A DNA stretch of 64,000 bases, from contig JADKIA010000003.1 of the NCBI GenBank assembly GCA_016721465.1, forward strand, positions 558,001 through 622,000, given 5' to 3'. The stretch comes from Ideonella sp. Its GTDB lineage: Bacteria > Pseudomonadota > Gammaproteobacteria > Burkholderiales > Burkholderiaceae_C. Numbering within the stretch: the first letter of the stretch is position 1; each line of letters begins with the position of its first letter. The notes under the pieces were generated by a model. The model saw only the letters and a program-made list of their open reading frames with translations. It did not search any database and was not told the DNA's origin. Positions 1 to 7,250 of the stretch are shown in pieces. The translations under genes and the position numbers were made by a program.

Positions 1-98
1 ATCAGCACGTGGCCGTTGTCCAGCGTCACGCGGTAGCGCGAGTCGGGCAGCACTTCGGTGACCATGCCCTGCATTTCGATCAGTTCTTCTTTCGCCAT
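1..98 (-). CDS. infA: Translation initiation factor IF-1 (N-terminal part, cut by window edge)
   Basis: Reading the minus strand from the ATG at 98 gives MAKEELIEMQGMVTEVLPDS followed by an RYRVTLDNGH stretch, the OB-fold start of bacterial IF-1. IF-1 sits in the ribosomal A site during initiation and helps IF-2 and IF-3 select the initiator tRNA. Only about the first 32 codons lie inside the window; the remaining 40 or so are beyond position 1. The acidic MAKEELIE beginning is typical of the second, stand-alone infA copy of betaproteobacteria. The neighbour at 145 is on the same strand and 46 bases upstream, so the two could be cotranscribed. Confidence 0.9.
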   Translation of the reverse strand, partial: MAKEELIEMQGMVTEVLPDSRYRVTLDNGHVL

Positions 99-144
99 GC
101 GCGAATTCTCCAGCTTGAGTGTGGGGGTGTGTAGAGGATTGAGT

Positions 145-837
145 TCAGTGGCAGCGGTTGTAGCGCAACAGCCGGCCCTTGTAGCGGCCACCCGCCGCGG
201 CGGCGCCCTGGTCCAGTCGCGACTCGTGCAGCTCGAAGCCCATCGAGTCCATGCGCCGATTGAACGCTGAACGGTTGCCTCGATCCGGGTCGATGATGAT
301 CACGCACGCGGTATCGTGAGCGTGTCGGGCGATGAAGGACGGCAGTAGGCCGATGTCATCGCGCTCATACAGCACGTCGCTGCCGATGATCAGGTCGAAG
401 CGGCCAAGCACACCCGAGCGGACGACATGGCCGGACGGTGTGGCGGCACCGTCCCACGGACCATGGCGGTAGGCCATCGGTGGCAGGTCGTTCAGGCGCA
501 GGTTTTCGCCCAGGAAGGCTTCCGTCAGCGGGTGGCAGTCGCTGGCCGTGACGTCGGCACCGCGCCGGTGGCTGACCAGACTGGCCAGCGCCAGTCCGCA
601 GCCGATCTCCAGTATCCGCTCACCCGAGACCACTTCACGCTGCGCCATCTGCGCCGCCAACTGTCGGCCGGACGGCCAAAGCAAGCCGAACAAGGGCCAC
701 ATCGCCGACGAGATGCCCAGCGCCGCGGCTTCGCCCGTCGGGTCGGCAAACTGCTGGCGATCGAGCAGCGAACGGATGTTCAGGTCATCCACGCCGTGGA
801 CGGCCACTTGTTCGTGCTTGAGGTCATAACCTGGCAT
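145..837 (-). CDS. Class I SAM-dependent methyltransferase
   Basis: A 230-residue protein with the SAM-binding motif I EIGCGLAL (about residues 77-84), an acidic end of strand 2 (TASDCHP) and a motif III-like DLIIGSDVLYE segment. This arrangement fits the METTL18/23-like, 'nicotinamide N-methyase'-type family, whose bacterial members are mostly uncharacterised and probably methylate a protein side chain. The substrate cannot be told from sequence. The start at 837 is the first ATG ahead of the conserved region. It lies upstream of infA on the same strand, so a link with translation factors is possible but unproven. The general methyltransferase call is firm; the substrate is unknown. Confidence 0.8.
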   Translation of the reverse strand: MPGYDLKHEQVAVHGVDDLNIRSLLDRQQFADPTGEAAALGISSAMWPLFGLLWPSGRQLAAQMAQREVVSGERILEIGCGLALASLVSHRRGADVTASDCHPLTEAFLGENLRLNDLPPMAYRHGPWDGAATPSGHVVRSGVLGRFDLIIGSDVLYERDDIGLLPSFIARHAHDTACVIIIDPDRGNRSAFNRRMDSMGFELHESRLDQGAAAAGGRYKGRLLRYNRCH

Positions 838-1302
838 TCAGGTCCCGGAAATACCGCCGGAGCCCGACGGAGGCGCTGCGGCAAAGGTGTGCTGGATCGG
901 CGCTGTGCTGCGGGTCAGCGGCCGAACCGGGAGGGTGCGCTCAAGGCGCCACCAGGGGCGCGGGCACTGCCGGGCGGCATTCACTCGTTGCAGAACGTGA
1001 ACCCCGTGCGTGAAACAACTCGGGGCGCGGCAGCATACCACCCGCGCGGCCGCGCCGGGCGCGATGGGGGCTTTCATCGGGCCCGGCCAGGTGATGGCGG
1101 ATGTCGGAACCATGCTCGCTCAACGGGCGGTCGCGGCGCCGCCAATGCGCGGCGGCAGGATGGATCCACCCCAAGTCCCGGTCGGTCGCCACAGGCTCGA
1201 CTTCGTGGATGGCGAAGGCTTGGTTGACAATCGCCGCACGCAGTCGTTGCCTGCGAAGGCTATCGTGTCGAACCGAGCCAACCCAACGTTTCGCCTGGCG
1301 CC
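838..1302. other. 465-base stretch without a recognisable gene
   Basis: This lies between the divergent methyltransferase and LysR genes. Open frames exist on both strands, but their translations are arginine/alanine-rich, carry no known motif and look like the usual chance frames of GC-rich DNA. It should hold the promoters of both flanking genes. I could not single out a convincing -35/-10 pair or a LysR T-N11-A box. Confidence 0.5.
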
Positions 1303-2274
1303 ATGCGCTTCGATCTCGTCACCCTGAACCTGGTGCTGGCCATTGCCGACACGAACAGCATCACGCGTGGCGCGCAGCGTGAGCATCTGGCCTTGGCGGC
1401 GGCGAGCAAGCGGCTGTCCGTCCTGGAGGCGCGCTTTGGGGTGCCCTTGTTCGAACGACGCGCCCGCGGCGTGGAGCCTACCGAGGCGGGTCGCGCATTG
1501 GTGCGCCACATCCGTGTGCTGCGGGAATCGTTGCACGCACTGGAGAGCGAAGTGGTGGAGTTCTCGCGTGGCATCAAGGGCCACCTGCGTGTGGCGGCCA
1601 ATGCCAGTGCCATCGCCGAGTGCCTGCCGGCGGACCTGGCGATGTTTTCGAAGGCCAATCCAGGCATCCGCATCAGCATTGACGACCTGACCAGCGCCGA
1701 CGTGCAGGCGGCAGTGGCCGAAGGGCGTGCCGACGTGGGCATCTTCGTGCCGCCGCAGCACGAGTTGCGGCTGGCATGCCGCGCCTACCGTGAAGGCAAG
1801 CTGGCGATCCTGGTGCCCAAGGGTCATGTGCTGGCACGCCGCCGCGCGCACGCATTCGATGCCCTGCTCGATTTCGACATCGTCGGACTGCATGTCGGCA
1901 CGGCGGCACACGAGCAGATGCGAGAGCGCGCCAAGGCGCTGGGGCGCGCACTGAGCATGCGGGTGCAGGTGCACGGCTTTGATGCCATTGCCCAGTTGGT
2001 GGAAGCGGGCCTCGGTATTGCGGTGTTGCCGGCCGTGGTGGCGGCGCGCTTCGCGCAGGTCTTCCGCGTCACTCCGCTGGCCTTGCTGGACGAATGGGCC
2101 GATCGACGCTATCTGCTGGCGGTGCGCCAGCAAGAGGTGTTGCCAGCCGTGGTGCAGCGCTTCGTCGATGCACTCTGCCCGTCCGCGGGCCACGCCCTGC
2201 CCGAATCCCTTGAATCCGGCGCTGCCCTATCGGTGGCGCGACAATCCCGAACTGCAAAGAGGATCCAGCGATGA
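1303..2274 (+). CDS. LysR-family transcriptional regulator
   Basis: The 323-residue product has an N-terminal winged helix-turn-helix (residues about 5-65; the pattern ITRGAQREHLALAAASKRLS then LEARFGVPLFER is the LysR signature) and a substrate-binding-like effector domain to about residue 290. LysR proteins activate adjacent genes in response to a small molecule. The stop codon overlaps the ATG of leuC by four bases, so this regulator is probably cotranscribed with the leu genes, unlike the usual divergent LysR arrangement. The position suggests control of leucine synthesis, but LeuO-type function is not shown. The C-terminal 40 residues are low complexity. Confidence 0.85.
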   Translation: MRFDLVTLNLVLAIADTNSITRGAQREHLALAAASKRLSVLEARFGVPLFERRARGVEPTEAGRALVRHIRVLRESLHALESEVVEFSRGIKGHLRVAANASAIAECLPADLAMFSKANPGIRISIDDLTSADVQAAVAEGRADVGIFVPPQHELRLACRAYREGKLAILVPKGHVLARRRAHAFDALLDFDIVGLHVGTAAHEQMRERAKALGRALSMRVQVHGFDAIAQLVEAGLGIAVLPAVVAARFAQVFRVTPLALLDEWADRRYLLAVRQQEVLPAVVQRFVDALCPSAGHALPESLESGAALSVARQSRTAKRIQR

Positions 2275-3695
2275 TTGCCCGAACGCTCTACGACAAGCTC
2301 TGGGACGAGCACGTCGTCCACACCGAAGACGACGGAACGGCCGTGTTGTACATCGACCGGCACCTGGTGCATGAGGTGACCAGCCCGCAGGCCTTCGAGG
2401 GCTTGCGCCTGGCCGGTCGCAAAGTCTGGCGCGTCAGCTCCATCGTGGCCACGGCGGACCACAACACGCCCACCACCGGGTGGGAGCAGGGCTACGACGG
2501 GATTGCCGACCCGATCAGCAAGCTGCAGGTCACCACGCTGGACGACAACATCCGGGCCTTTGGCGCTGCAGCGTACTTTCCGTTCCTGGACAAGCGCCAG
2601 GGCATCGTCCACGTCATCGGTCCGGAGCAGGGCGCGACGCTGCCCGGCATGACGGTGGTGTGTGGCGACAGCCACACCAGCACCCATGGGGCCTTTGGCG
2701 CACTGGCGCATGGCATCGGGACGAGCGAGGTGGAGCATGTCATGGCCACCCAGACACTGCTGGCCAAGAAGGCCAGGAACATGCTGATCAAGGTCGAAGG
2801 CGCGCTGGCCCGGGGTTGCAGCGCCAAGGACGTCGCACTGGCCGTGATCGGACGCATCGGCACTGCGGGCGGCACGGGCTACACCATCGAGTTCGGCGGC
2901 TCGACCATCCGTGCGTTGAGCATGGAAGGCCGCATGACCTTGTGCAACATGGCCATCGAAGGCGGGGCCCGGGCCGGCTTGGTGGCAGTGGACGACACCA
3001 CCATCCAATACGTGCGCGGCCGACCTTTCAGCCCACAGGGTGGCGAGTTCGACCATGCCGTGGCGCATTGGCGCACGCTGCACAGCGACCCCGGTGCGCA
3101 CTTCGATGCCGTGGTGGAGATCGATGCGACGCAGATCCGCCCGCAGGTGACCTGGGGCACCTCGCCCGAGATGGTGCTGTCGGTCGAAGATCGCGTGCCG
3201 GATCCGGACAAGGTGAAGGACGACGTCAAGCGCGGCTCGATCGAGCGAGCCCTGGCCTACATGGGTTTGGAACCGAACAAGGCGATCGCCGACATCCGCG
3301 TCGACAAGGTGTTCATTGGATCCTGCACCAACAGCCGGATCGAGGACATGCGCGAAGCTGCGGCCATGGTGCGCCGCATCGGCGGCCGGGTGGCGACAAA
3401 CGTGCGGCTGGCACTGGTGGTGCCGGGCTCGGGTCTGGTCAAGGCGCAGGCCGAGCAGGAGGGCCTGCACGAGATCTTCAAGGCGGCCGGCTTCGAGTGG
3501 CGCGAACCGGGCTGCAGCATGTGCCTGGCAATGAATGCCGATCGGCTGGAACCGGGCGAGCGTTGCGCGTCCACCAGCAATCGGAACTTTGAAGGTCGCC
3601 AGGGCAATGGCGGCCGTACCCACCTCGTGAGCCCGGCCATGGCGGCCGCCGCCGCGATGAACGGCCACTTCGTCGATGTGCGCCGGCTCGTCTGA
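2271..3695 (+). CDS. leuC: 3-isopropylmalate dehydratase, large subunit
   Basis: LeuC (474 residues) and LeuD isomerise 2-isopropylmalate to 3-isopropylmalate in leucine synthesis. The aconitase-type 4Fe-4S ligands are visible: the Cys in GSCTNSRIEDM (around residue 350) and the pair in PGCSMCLAMN (around 410). CGDSHTSTHGAFG, the substrate-binding signature, lies near residue 128. Length matches the family. The start ATG overlaps the LysR stop and has an AGAGGATCC ribosome-binding region. leuD follows after 19 bases. Confidence 0.97.
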   Translation: MIARTLYDKLWDEHVVHTEDDGTAVLYIDRHLVHEVTSPQAFEGLRLAGRKVWRVSSIVATADHNTPTTGWEQGYDGIADPISKLQVTTLDDNIRAFGAAAYFPFLDKRQGIVHVIGPEQGATLPGMTVVCGDSHTSTHGAFGALAHGIGTSEVEHVMATQTLLAKKARNMLIKVEGALARGCSAKDVALAVIGRIGTAGGTGYTIEFGGSTIRALSMEGRMTLCNMAIEGGARAGLVAVDDTTIQYVRGRPFSPQGGEFDHAVAHWRTLHSDPGAHFDAVVEIDATQIRPQVTWGTSPEMVLSVEDRVPDPDKVKDDVKRGSIERALAYMGLEPNKAIADIRVDKVFIGSCTNSRIEDMREAAAMVRRIGGRVATNVRLALVVPGSGLVKAQAEQEGLHEIFKAAGFEWREPGCSMCLAMNADRLEPGERCASTSNRNFEGRQGNGGRTHLVSPAMAAAAAMNGHFVDVRRLV

Positions 3696-3714
3696 GGTCC
3701 CAGGAGAACACCCC

Positions 3715-4362
3715 ATGCAAGCCTTCACCGTGCACAAGGGCCTGGTGGCCCCGATGGACCGCGCCAACGTGGACACCGATGCGATCATCCCCAAGCAGTT
3801 CCTGAAGTCGATCCAGCGCTCGGGCTTTGGCCCCAACCTGTTCGACGAGTGGCGCTACCTGGACAAGGGCGAGCCGGGCCAGGACGCAGCCACGCGCCGT
3901 CCGAACCCGGACTTCGTGCTGAACCAGCCGCGCTATCAGGGCGCCTCGGTGCTGCTGGCCCGCGAGAACTTCGGCTGCGGCTCCAGTCGCGAGCATGCGC
4001 CGTGGGCCTTGGACCAGTACGGCTTCCGGGCCATCATCGCGCCCAGCTTTGCGGACATCTTCTTCAACAATTGCTTCAAGAACGGGCTGCTGCCCATCGT
4101 CCTGCCCGAGATCGTCGTCGCGCGGCTGTTCGACGAGGTGCACGGTTTCGTCGGCTACCAATTGACGATCGACCTGCCGCGGCAGGTGGTGGTCAAGCCC
4201 GATGGCAGCGAGATCCCGTTCGAGGTGCAGGCCTTCCGCAAGTACTGCCTGGTCAATGGCTTCGACGACATCGGCCTGACCCTGCGCCATGCCGAGAAGA
4301 TCAAGGTCTTCGAGGCCGAGCGTCTGGCTCGCATGCCCTGGCTCGCCCATCGCGAGCTGTGA
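3715..4362 (+). CDS. leuD: 3-isopropylmalate dehydratase, small subunit
   Basis: The 215-residue swivel-domain partner of LeuC. The conserved RENFGCGSSREHAPWAL loop that binds substrate is present around residues 81-97, and the N-terminal PMDRANVDTDAIIPKQFLK is characteristic. I chose the ATG at 3715 because it is preceded by a good AGGAGAA ribosome-binding site and matches LeuD starts; an upstream in-frame ATG would overlap leuC. Part of the leuC-leuD-leuB operon. Confidence 0.97.
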   Translation: MQAFTVHKGLVAPMDRANVDTDAIIPKQFLKSIQRSGFGPNLFDEWRYLDKGEPGQDAATRRPNPDFVLNQPRYQGASVLLARENFGCGSSREHAPWALDQYGFRAIIAPSFADIFFNNCFKNGLLPIVLPEIVVARLFDEVHGFVGYQLTIDLPRQVVVKPDGSEIPFEVQAFRKYCLVNGFDDIGLTLRHAEKIKVFEAERLARMPWLAHREL

Positions 4363-4372
4363 GGGGGTTGCG

Positions 4373-4657
4373 GTGCTCAAGCGATGGTTCCAGACCACGG
4401 TGCTGAGCCGGCTGTGGCTCTGCTTCATCGTGATGGTGCTGGGCTTTCTGGCTTTCGGCATGGGCACCCTCAACATCTTCTACCTGCTGCGTGCCAACGC
4501 GAACCTGCTGCTTGAGCATGGCGGGGAGGCGTTGATGGATGGCGGGGCACAGCAACTGATCGAGCTCTTGGTCAGCGGTGGGATCGGCATGGCCGCCTAC
4601 ATCGTGTTCAAGGCTTGCGAATACCGTCTGGTCCATTGGCTGGGCGACGATCACTGA
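4373..4657 (+). CDS. Small membrane protein between leuD and leuB
   Basis: From a GTG at 4373 (VLKRWFQTTV) a 94-residue protein is read with two predicted membrane segments, about residues 13-38 (LWLCFIVMVLGFLAFGMGT) and 60-80 (LVSGGIGMAAYIVFKACEY). It fills the 314-base gap between leuD and leuB and has its own coding bias, so it is likely real. I do not recognise a characterised family. Its place inside the leucine operon suggests cotranscription but gives no function. The start is uncertain because upstream in-frame codons overlap leuD. Confidence 0.6.
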   Translation: MLKRWFQTTVLSRLWLCFIVMVLGFLAFGMGTLNIFYLLRANANLLLEHGGEALMDGGAQQLIELLVSGGIGMAAYIVFKACEYRLVHWLGDDH

Positions 4658-4676
4658 CACCACAGGACAATTCCAC

Positions 4677-5771
4677 ATGAAGATTGCGATCCTTCCCGGT
4701 GACGGCATCGGCACTGAAATCATGGCCGAGGCCGTGAAGGTGCTGAACGTGCTTGACCTGAAACTCGAAACGGAACAGGCGTTGGTCGGCGGGGCTGCCT
4801 ACGAGGCACACGGGCACCCGTTGCCCGAGTCCACGTTGAACCTGGCCAAGTCGGCCGACGCGGTGCTGTTCGGCGCCGTGGGCGACTGGAAGTACGACAA
4901 GCTCGAACGCCAGTTGCGCCCGGAGCAGGCCATCCTGGGGCTGCGCAAGCACCTGGGCCTGTTCGCGAATTTCCGGCCGGCCATCTGTTACGAGCAACTC
5001 ACGCACGCGTCCAGCCTGAAGCCCGAGTTGGTGGCCGGCCTGGACATTCTGATCATCCGCGAGCTGACCGGCGACATCTACTTCGGCCAGCCGCGGGGTC
5101 GCCGCGTGGCCATCGATGGCCACTTCCCGGGTGCCGAGGAAGCCTTCGACACCATGCGCTACAGCAAGCCCGAGATCGAGCGCATCGCCCACGTTGCCTT
5201 CCAGGCTGCGCGCCGGCGCAACAAGAAGGTGACCTCGGTCGACAAGGCCAACGTGCTGGAGACTTTCCAGTTCTGGAAGGACGTGGTCACCGAGGTGCAC
5301 GCCCAGTACCCCGATGTGGCGCTCGACCACATGTACGTGGACAACGCCGCGATGCAGCTGGTCAAGGCGCCCAAGGCGTTCGACGTGGTCGTCACCGGCA
5401 ACATGTTCGGCGACATCCTGTCCGACGAGGCGGCGATGCTCACTGGTTCGATCGGCATGCTGCCCTCGGCCTCGCTGGACAAGAACAACAAGGGCCTGTA
5501 CGAACCCAGCCACGGCAGCGCACCGGACATCGCTGGCAAGGGCATTGCAAACCCACTGGCTACAATCCTGTCCGCCGCCATGATGCTCCGCTTTTCCTTG
5601 AACCAACCCGAAGCCGCCGCACGGATCGAATCCGCGGTGCGCTCGGTGCTGTCCGCCGGCCTGCGCACGGGCGACATCTGGTCTGAAGGCACGCGCAAGG
5701 TCGGCACGCGCGAGATGGGTGACGCGGTCGTTGCTGCGCTCGTCACCACCACCACGATTACCAAAGGCTAG
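4677..5771 (+). CDS. leuB: 3-isopropylmalate dehydrogenase
   Basis: LeuB (364 residues) oxidatively decarboxylates 3-isopropylmalate with NAD+ in leucine synthesis. MKIAILPGDGIGTEIMAEA is the family start. The RELTGDIYFGQPRG loop, the catalytic Lys/Asp region (SVDKANVLE; GNMFGDILSDEAAML) and the NAD-binding EPSHGSAPDIAGKGIANP are all present. I chose the ATG at 4677, 19 bases after the small membrane gene, because it begins exactly at the conserved first strand. It is the last leu gene; asd follows after 94 bases. Confidence 0.97.
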   Translation: MKIAILPGDGIGTEIMAEAVKVLNVLDLKLETEQALVGGAAYEAHGHPLPESTLNLAKSADAVLFGAVGDWKYDKLERQLRPEQAILGLRKHLGLFANFRPAICYEQLTHASSLKPELVAGLDILIIRELTGDIYFGQPRGRRVAIDGHFPGAEEAFDTMRYSKPEIERIAHVAFQAARRRNKKVTSVDKANVLETFQFWKDVVTEVHAQYPDVALDHMYVDNAAMQLVKAPKAFDVVVTGNMFGDILSDEAAMLTGSIGMLPSASLDKNNKGLYEPSHGSAPDIAGKGIANPLATILSAAMMLRFSLNQPEAAARIESAVRSVLSAGLRTGDIWSEGTRKVGTREMGDAVVAALVTTTTITKG

Positions 5772-5865
5772 TCAGCCTCGGATCGTCTCGCCCCCATATC
5801 CTGGACCCCGGCGATTCGAGCCGGGGGCACCAGGGGTCCAGATTCAACTGGAAGGCGTTTTCAAA

Positions 5866-7008
5866 ATGGCAAGTTCTACCCAAGCTCTGGTCGGCCTCGT
5901 TGGCTGGCGCGGCATGGTCGGCTCGGTCCTGATGGACCGCATGCAGGCCGAAGGTGATTTCGCGCTCATCGAGCCGCTGTTCTTCTCCACCAGCAATGCT
6001 GGCGGTGCGGCGCCTGCGATGTCCAAGAACGAGGCGACGTTGCAGGATGGTTTCGACATCGAAGCGCTCAAGCGTTGCGAGATCATCGTCACCGCGCAGG
6101 GCGGGGACTACACCACCGAGGTCTATCCGAAGCTGCGCGCTGCAGGCTGGAAAGGCCACTGGATCGACGCGGCGTCCACGCTGCGCATGAAGGACGACGC
6201 GGTCATCATCCTCGACCCGGTCAATATGCCCGTCATCCAGGCCTCGCTGGCCAAGGGTGGCCGCAACTGGATCGGCGGCAATTGCACGGTCAGTTGCATG
6301 CTGATGGGCGTGGGTGCGCTTTACAAGGCAGGCCTGGTCGAATGGATGAGCACCCAAACCTACCAGGCTGCCTCTGGTGGCGGTGCGCAGCACATGCGAG
6401 AACTGCTGACGCAGTACGGCACGCTCCATGCCGAGGTGAAGACACTGCTGGATGACCCCAAGAGTGCCATCCTGGAGATCGACCGCAAGGTGATCGCCAG
6501 GCAGCGCAGTCTGACGGCCGAGGAAACGGCCAATTTCGGCGTCCCGCTGGGTGGGTCGCTGATCCCCTGGATCGACAAGGATCTGGGCAACGGTGTGAGC
6601 CGCGAAGAGTGGAAAGGCATGGCCGAGACCAACAAGATCCTCGGTCAGGGTGAGGGCTTCGGCAGCGCGGCCGTGCCGGTGGACGGCTTCTGCGTGCGCG
6701 TGGGCGCCATGCGCTGCCACAGCCAGGCCCTGACCTTCAAGCTGAAGAAGGACGTGCCCCTGGCCGACATTGAAACGATGATCGCTGCCGACAACGAATG
6801 GGTGAGGGTCGTTCCCAACACCCGCGAAGCCACGCTCAAGGACCTCACGCCGGTTGCCGTGACCGGCACCATGGGCATCCCCGTGGGTCGCATCCGCAAA
6901 TTGGCCATGGGGCCCGAGTACCTGGGGGCGTTCACCATTGGCGACCAATTGCTGTGGGGTGCCGCCGAACCGTTGCGCCGGATGCTGCGCATCCTGTTGC
7001 AGCAATGA
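5866..7008 (+). CDS. asd: Aspartate-semialdehyde dehydrogenase
   Basis: Asd (380 residues) reduces aspartyl phosphate to the semialdehyde with NADPH, feeding lysine/diaminopimelate, methionine and threonine. The start VGLVGWRGMVGSVLMDRM is the nucleotide-binding loop of the gammaproteobacterial-type enzyme. The catalytic Cys is in GGNCTVSCMLMG (around residues 135-146), and the C-terminal segment includes the active-site His (VRVGAMRCHSQA). The start at 5866 follows a weak ribosome site and matches family starts. The leuB-asd-fimV-truA order is standard in Burkholderiales. Confidence 0.96.
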   Translation: MASSTQALVGLVGWRGMVGSVLMDRMQAEGDFALIEPLFFSTSNAGGAAPAMSKNEATLQDGFDIEALKRCEIIVTAQGGDYTTEVYPKLRAAGWKGHWIDAASTLRMKDDAVIILDPVNMPVIQASLAKGGRNWIGGNCTVSCMLMGVGALYKAGLVEWMSTQTYQAASGGGAQHMRELLTQYGTLHAEVKTLLDDPKSAILEIDRKVIARQRSLTAEETANFGVPLGGSLIPWIDKDLGNGVSREEWKGMAETNKILGQGEGFGSAAVPVDGFCVRVGAMRCHSQALTFKLKKDVPLADIETMIAADNEWVRVVPNTREATLKDLTPVAVTGTMGIPVGRIRKLAMGPEYLGAFTIGDQLLWGAAEPLRRMLRILLQQ

Positions 7009-7172
7009 AGGAGACCACGCTCAAGGACTTTGCCAGGGCGTTGTCGTCGGGCAACATTTGGCAACCGGAGGCAAGCGCGCACAGAGGCGCCGATGAATTT
7101 CAGTCTTTGGATGAGCTTGTCAGCCTATATGCTTGATGTTATTGTGATTTCAGGCGAATTGGCTTGCTGTTG

Positions 7173-7186
7173 ACCGATCGCTCGGT
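7173..7186. promoter_or_regulatory. TGACCGA-N4-TCGGTT palindrome ahead of fimV
   Basis: The bases ACCGATCGCTCGGT form two 5-base inverted arms separated by four bases. They share the fixed TGACCGA....TCGGTT frame with sites at 28581 and 34651. It is 65 bases upstream of the fimV TTG. It may be an operator of a TetR-type repressor or only overlap a TTGACC -35 box. Whether a regulator acts here is inference. Confidence 0.35.
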
Positions 7187-7250
7187 TGCCGATTTCTGTC
7201 CGGGCGGCGGGCCCAGAGCGAATGCCCGCCGTTGCCATTGTGGAGACGCC

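Noticed and set aside
427..1227. Plus-strand open frame across the methyltransferase and the following gap
   Set aside because: Arginine/alanine-rich, no motif, and it overlaps a clear methyltransferase.
2109..3836. Long open frame on the minus strand opposite leuC
   Set aside because: Histidine/arginine/glycine-rich translation with no motif; leuC on the other strand has every expected residue. GC-rich codon bias keeps the antisense frame open.
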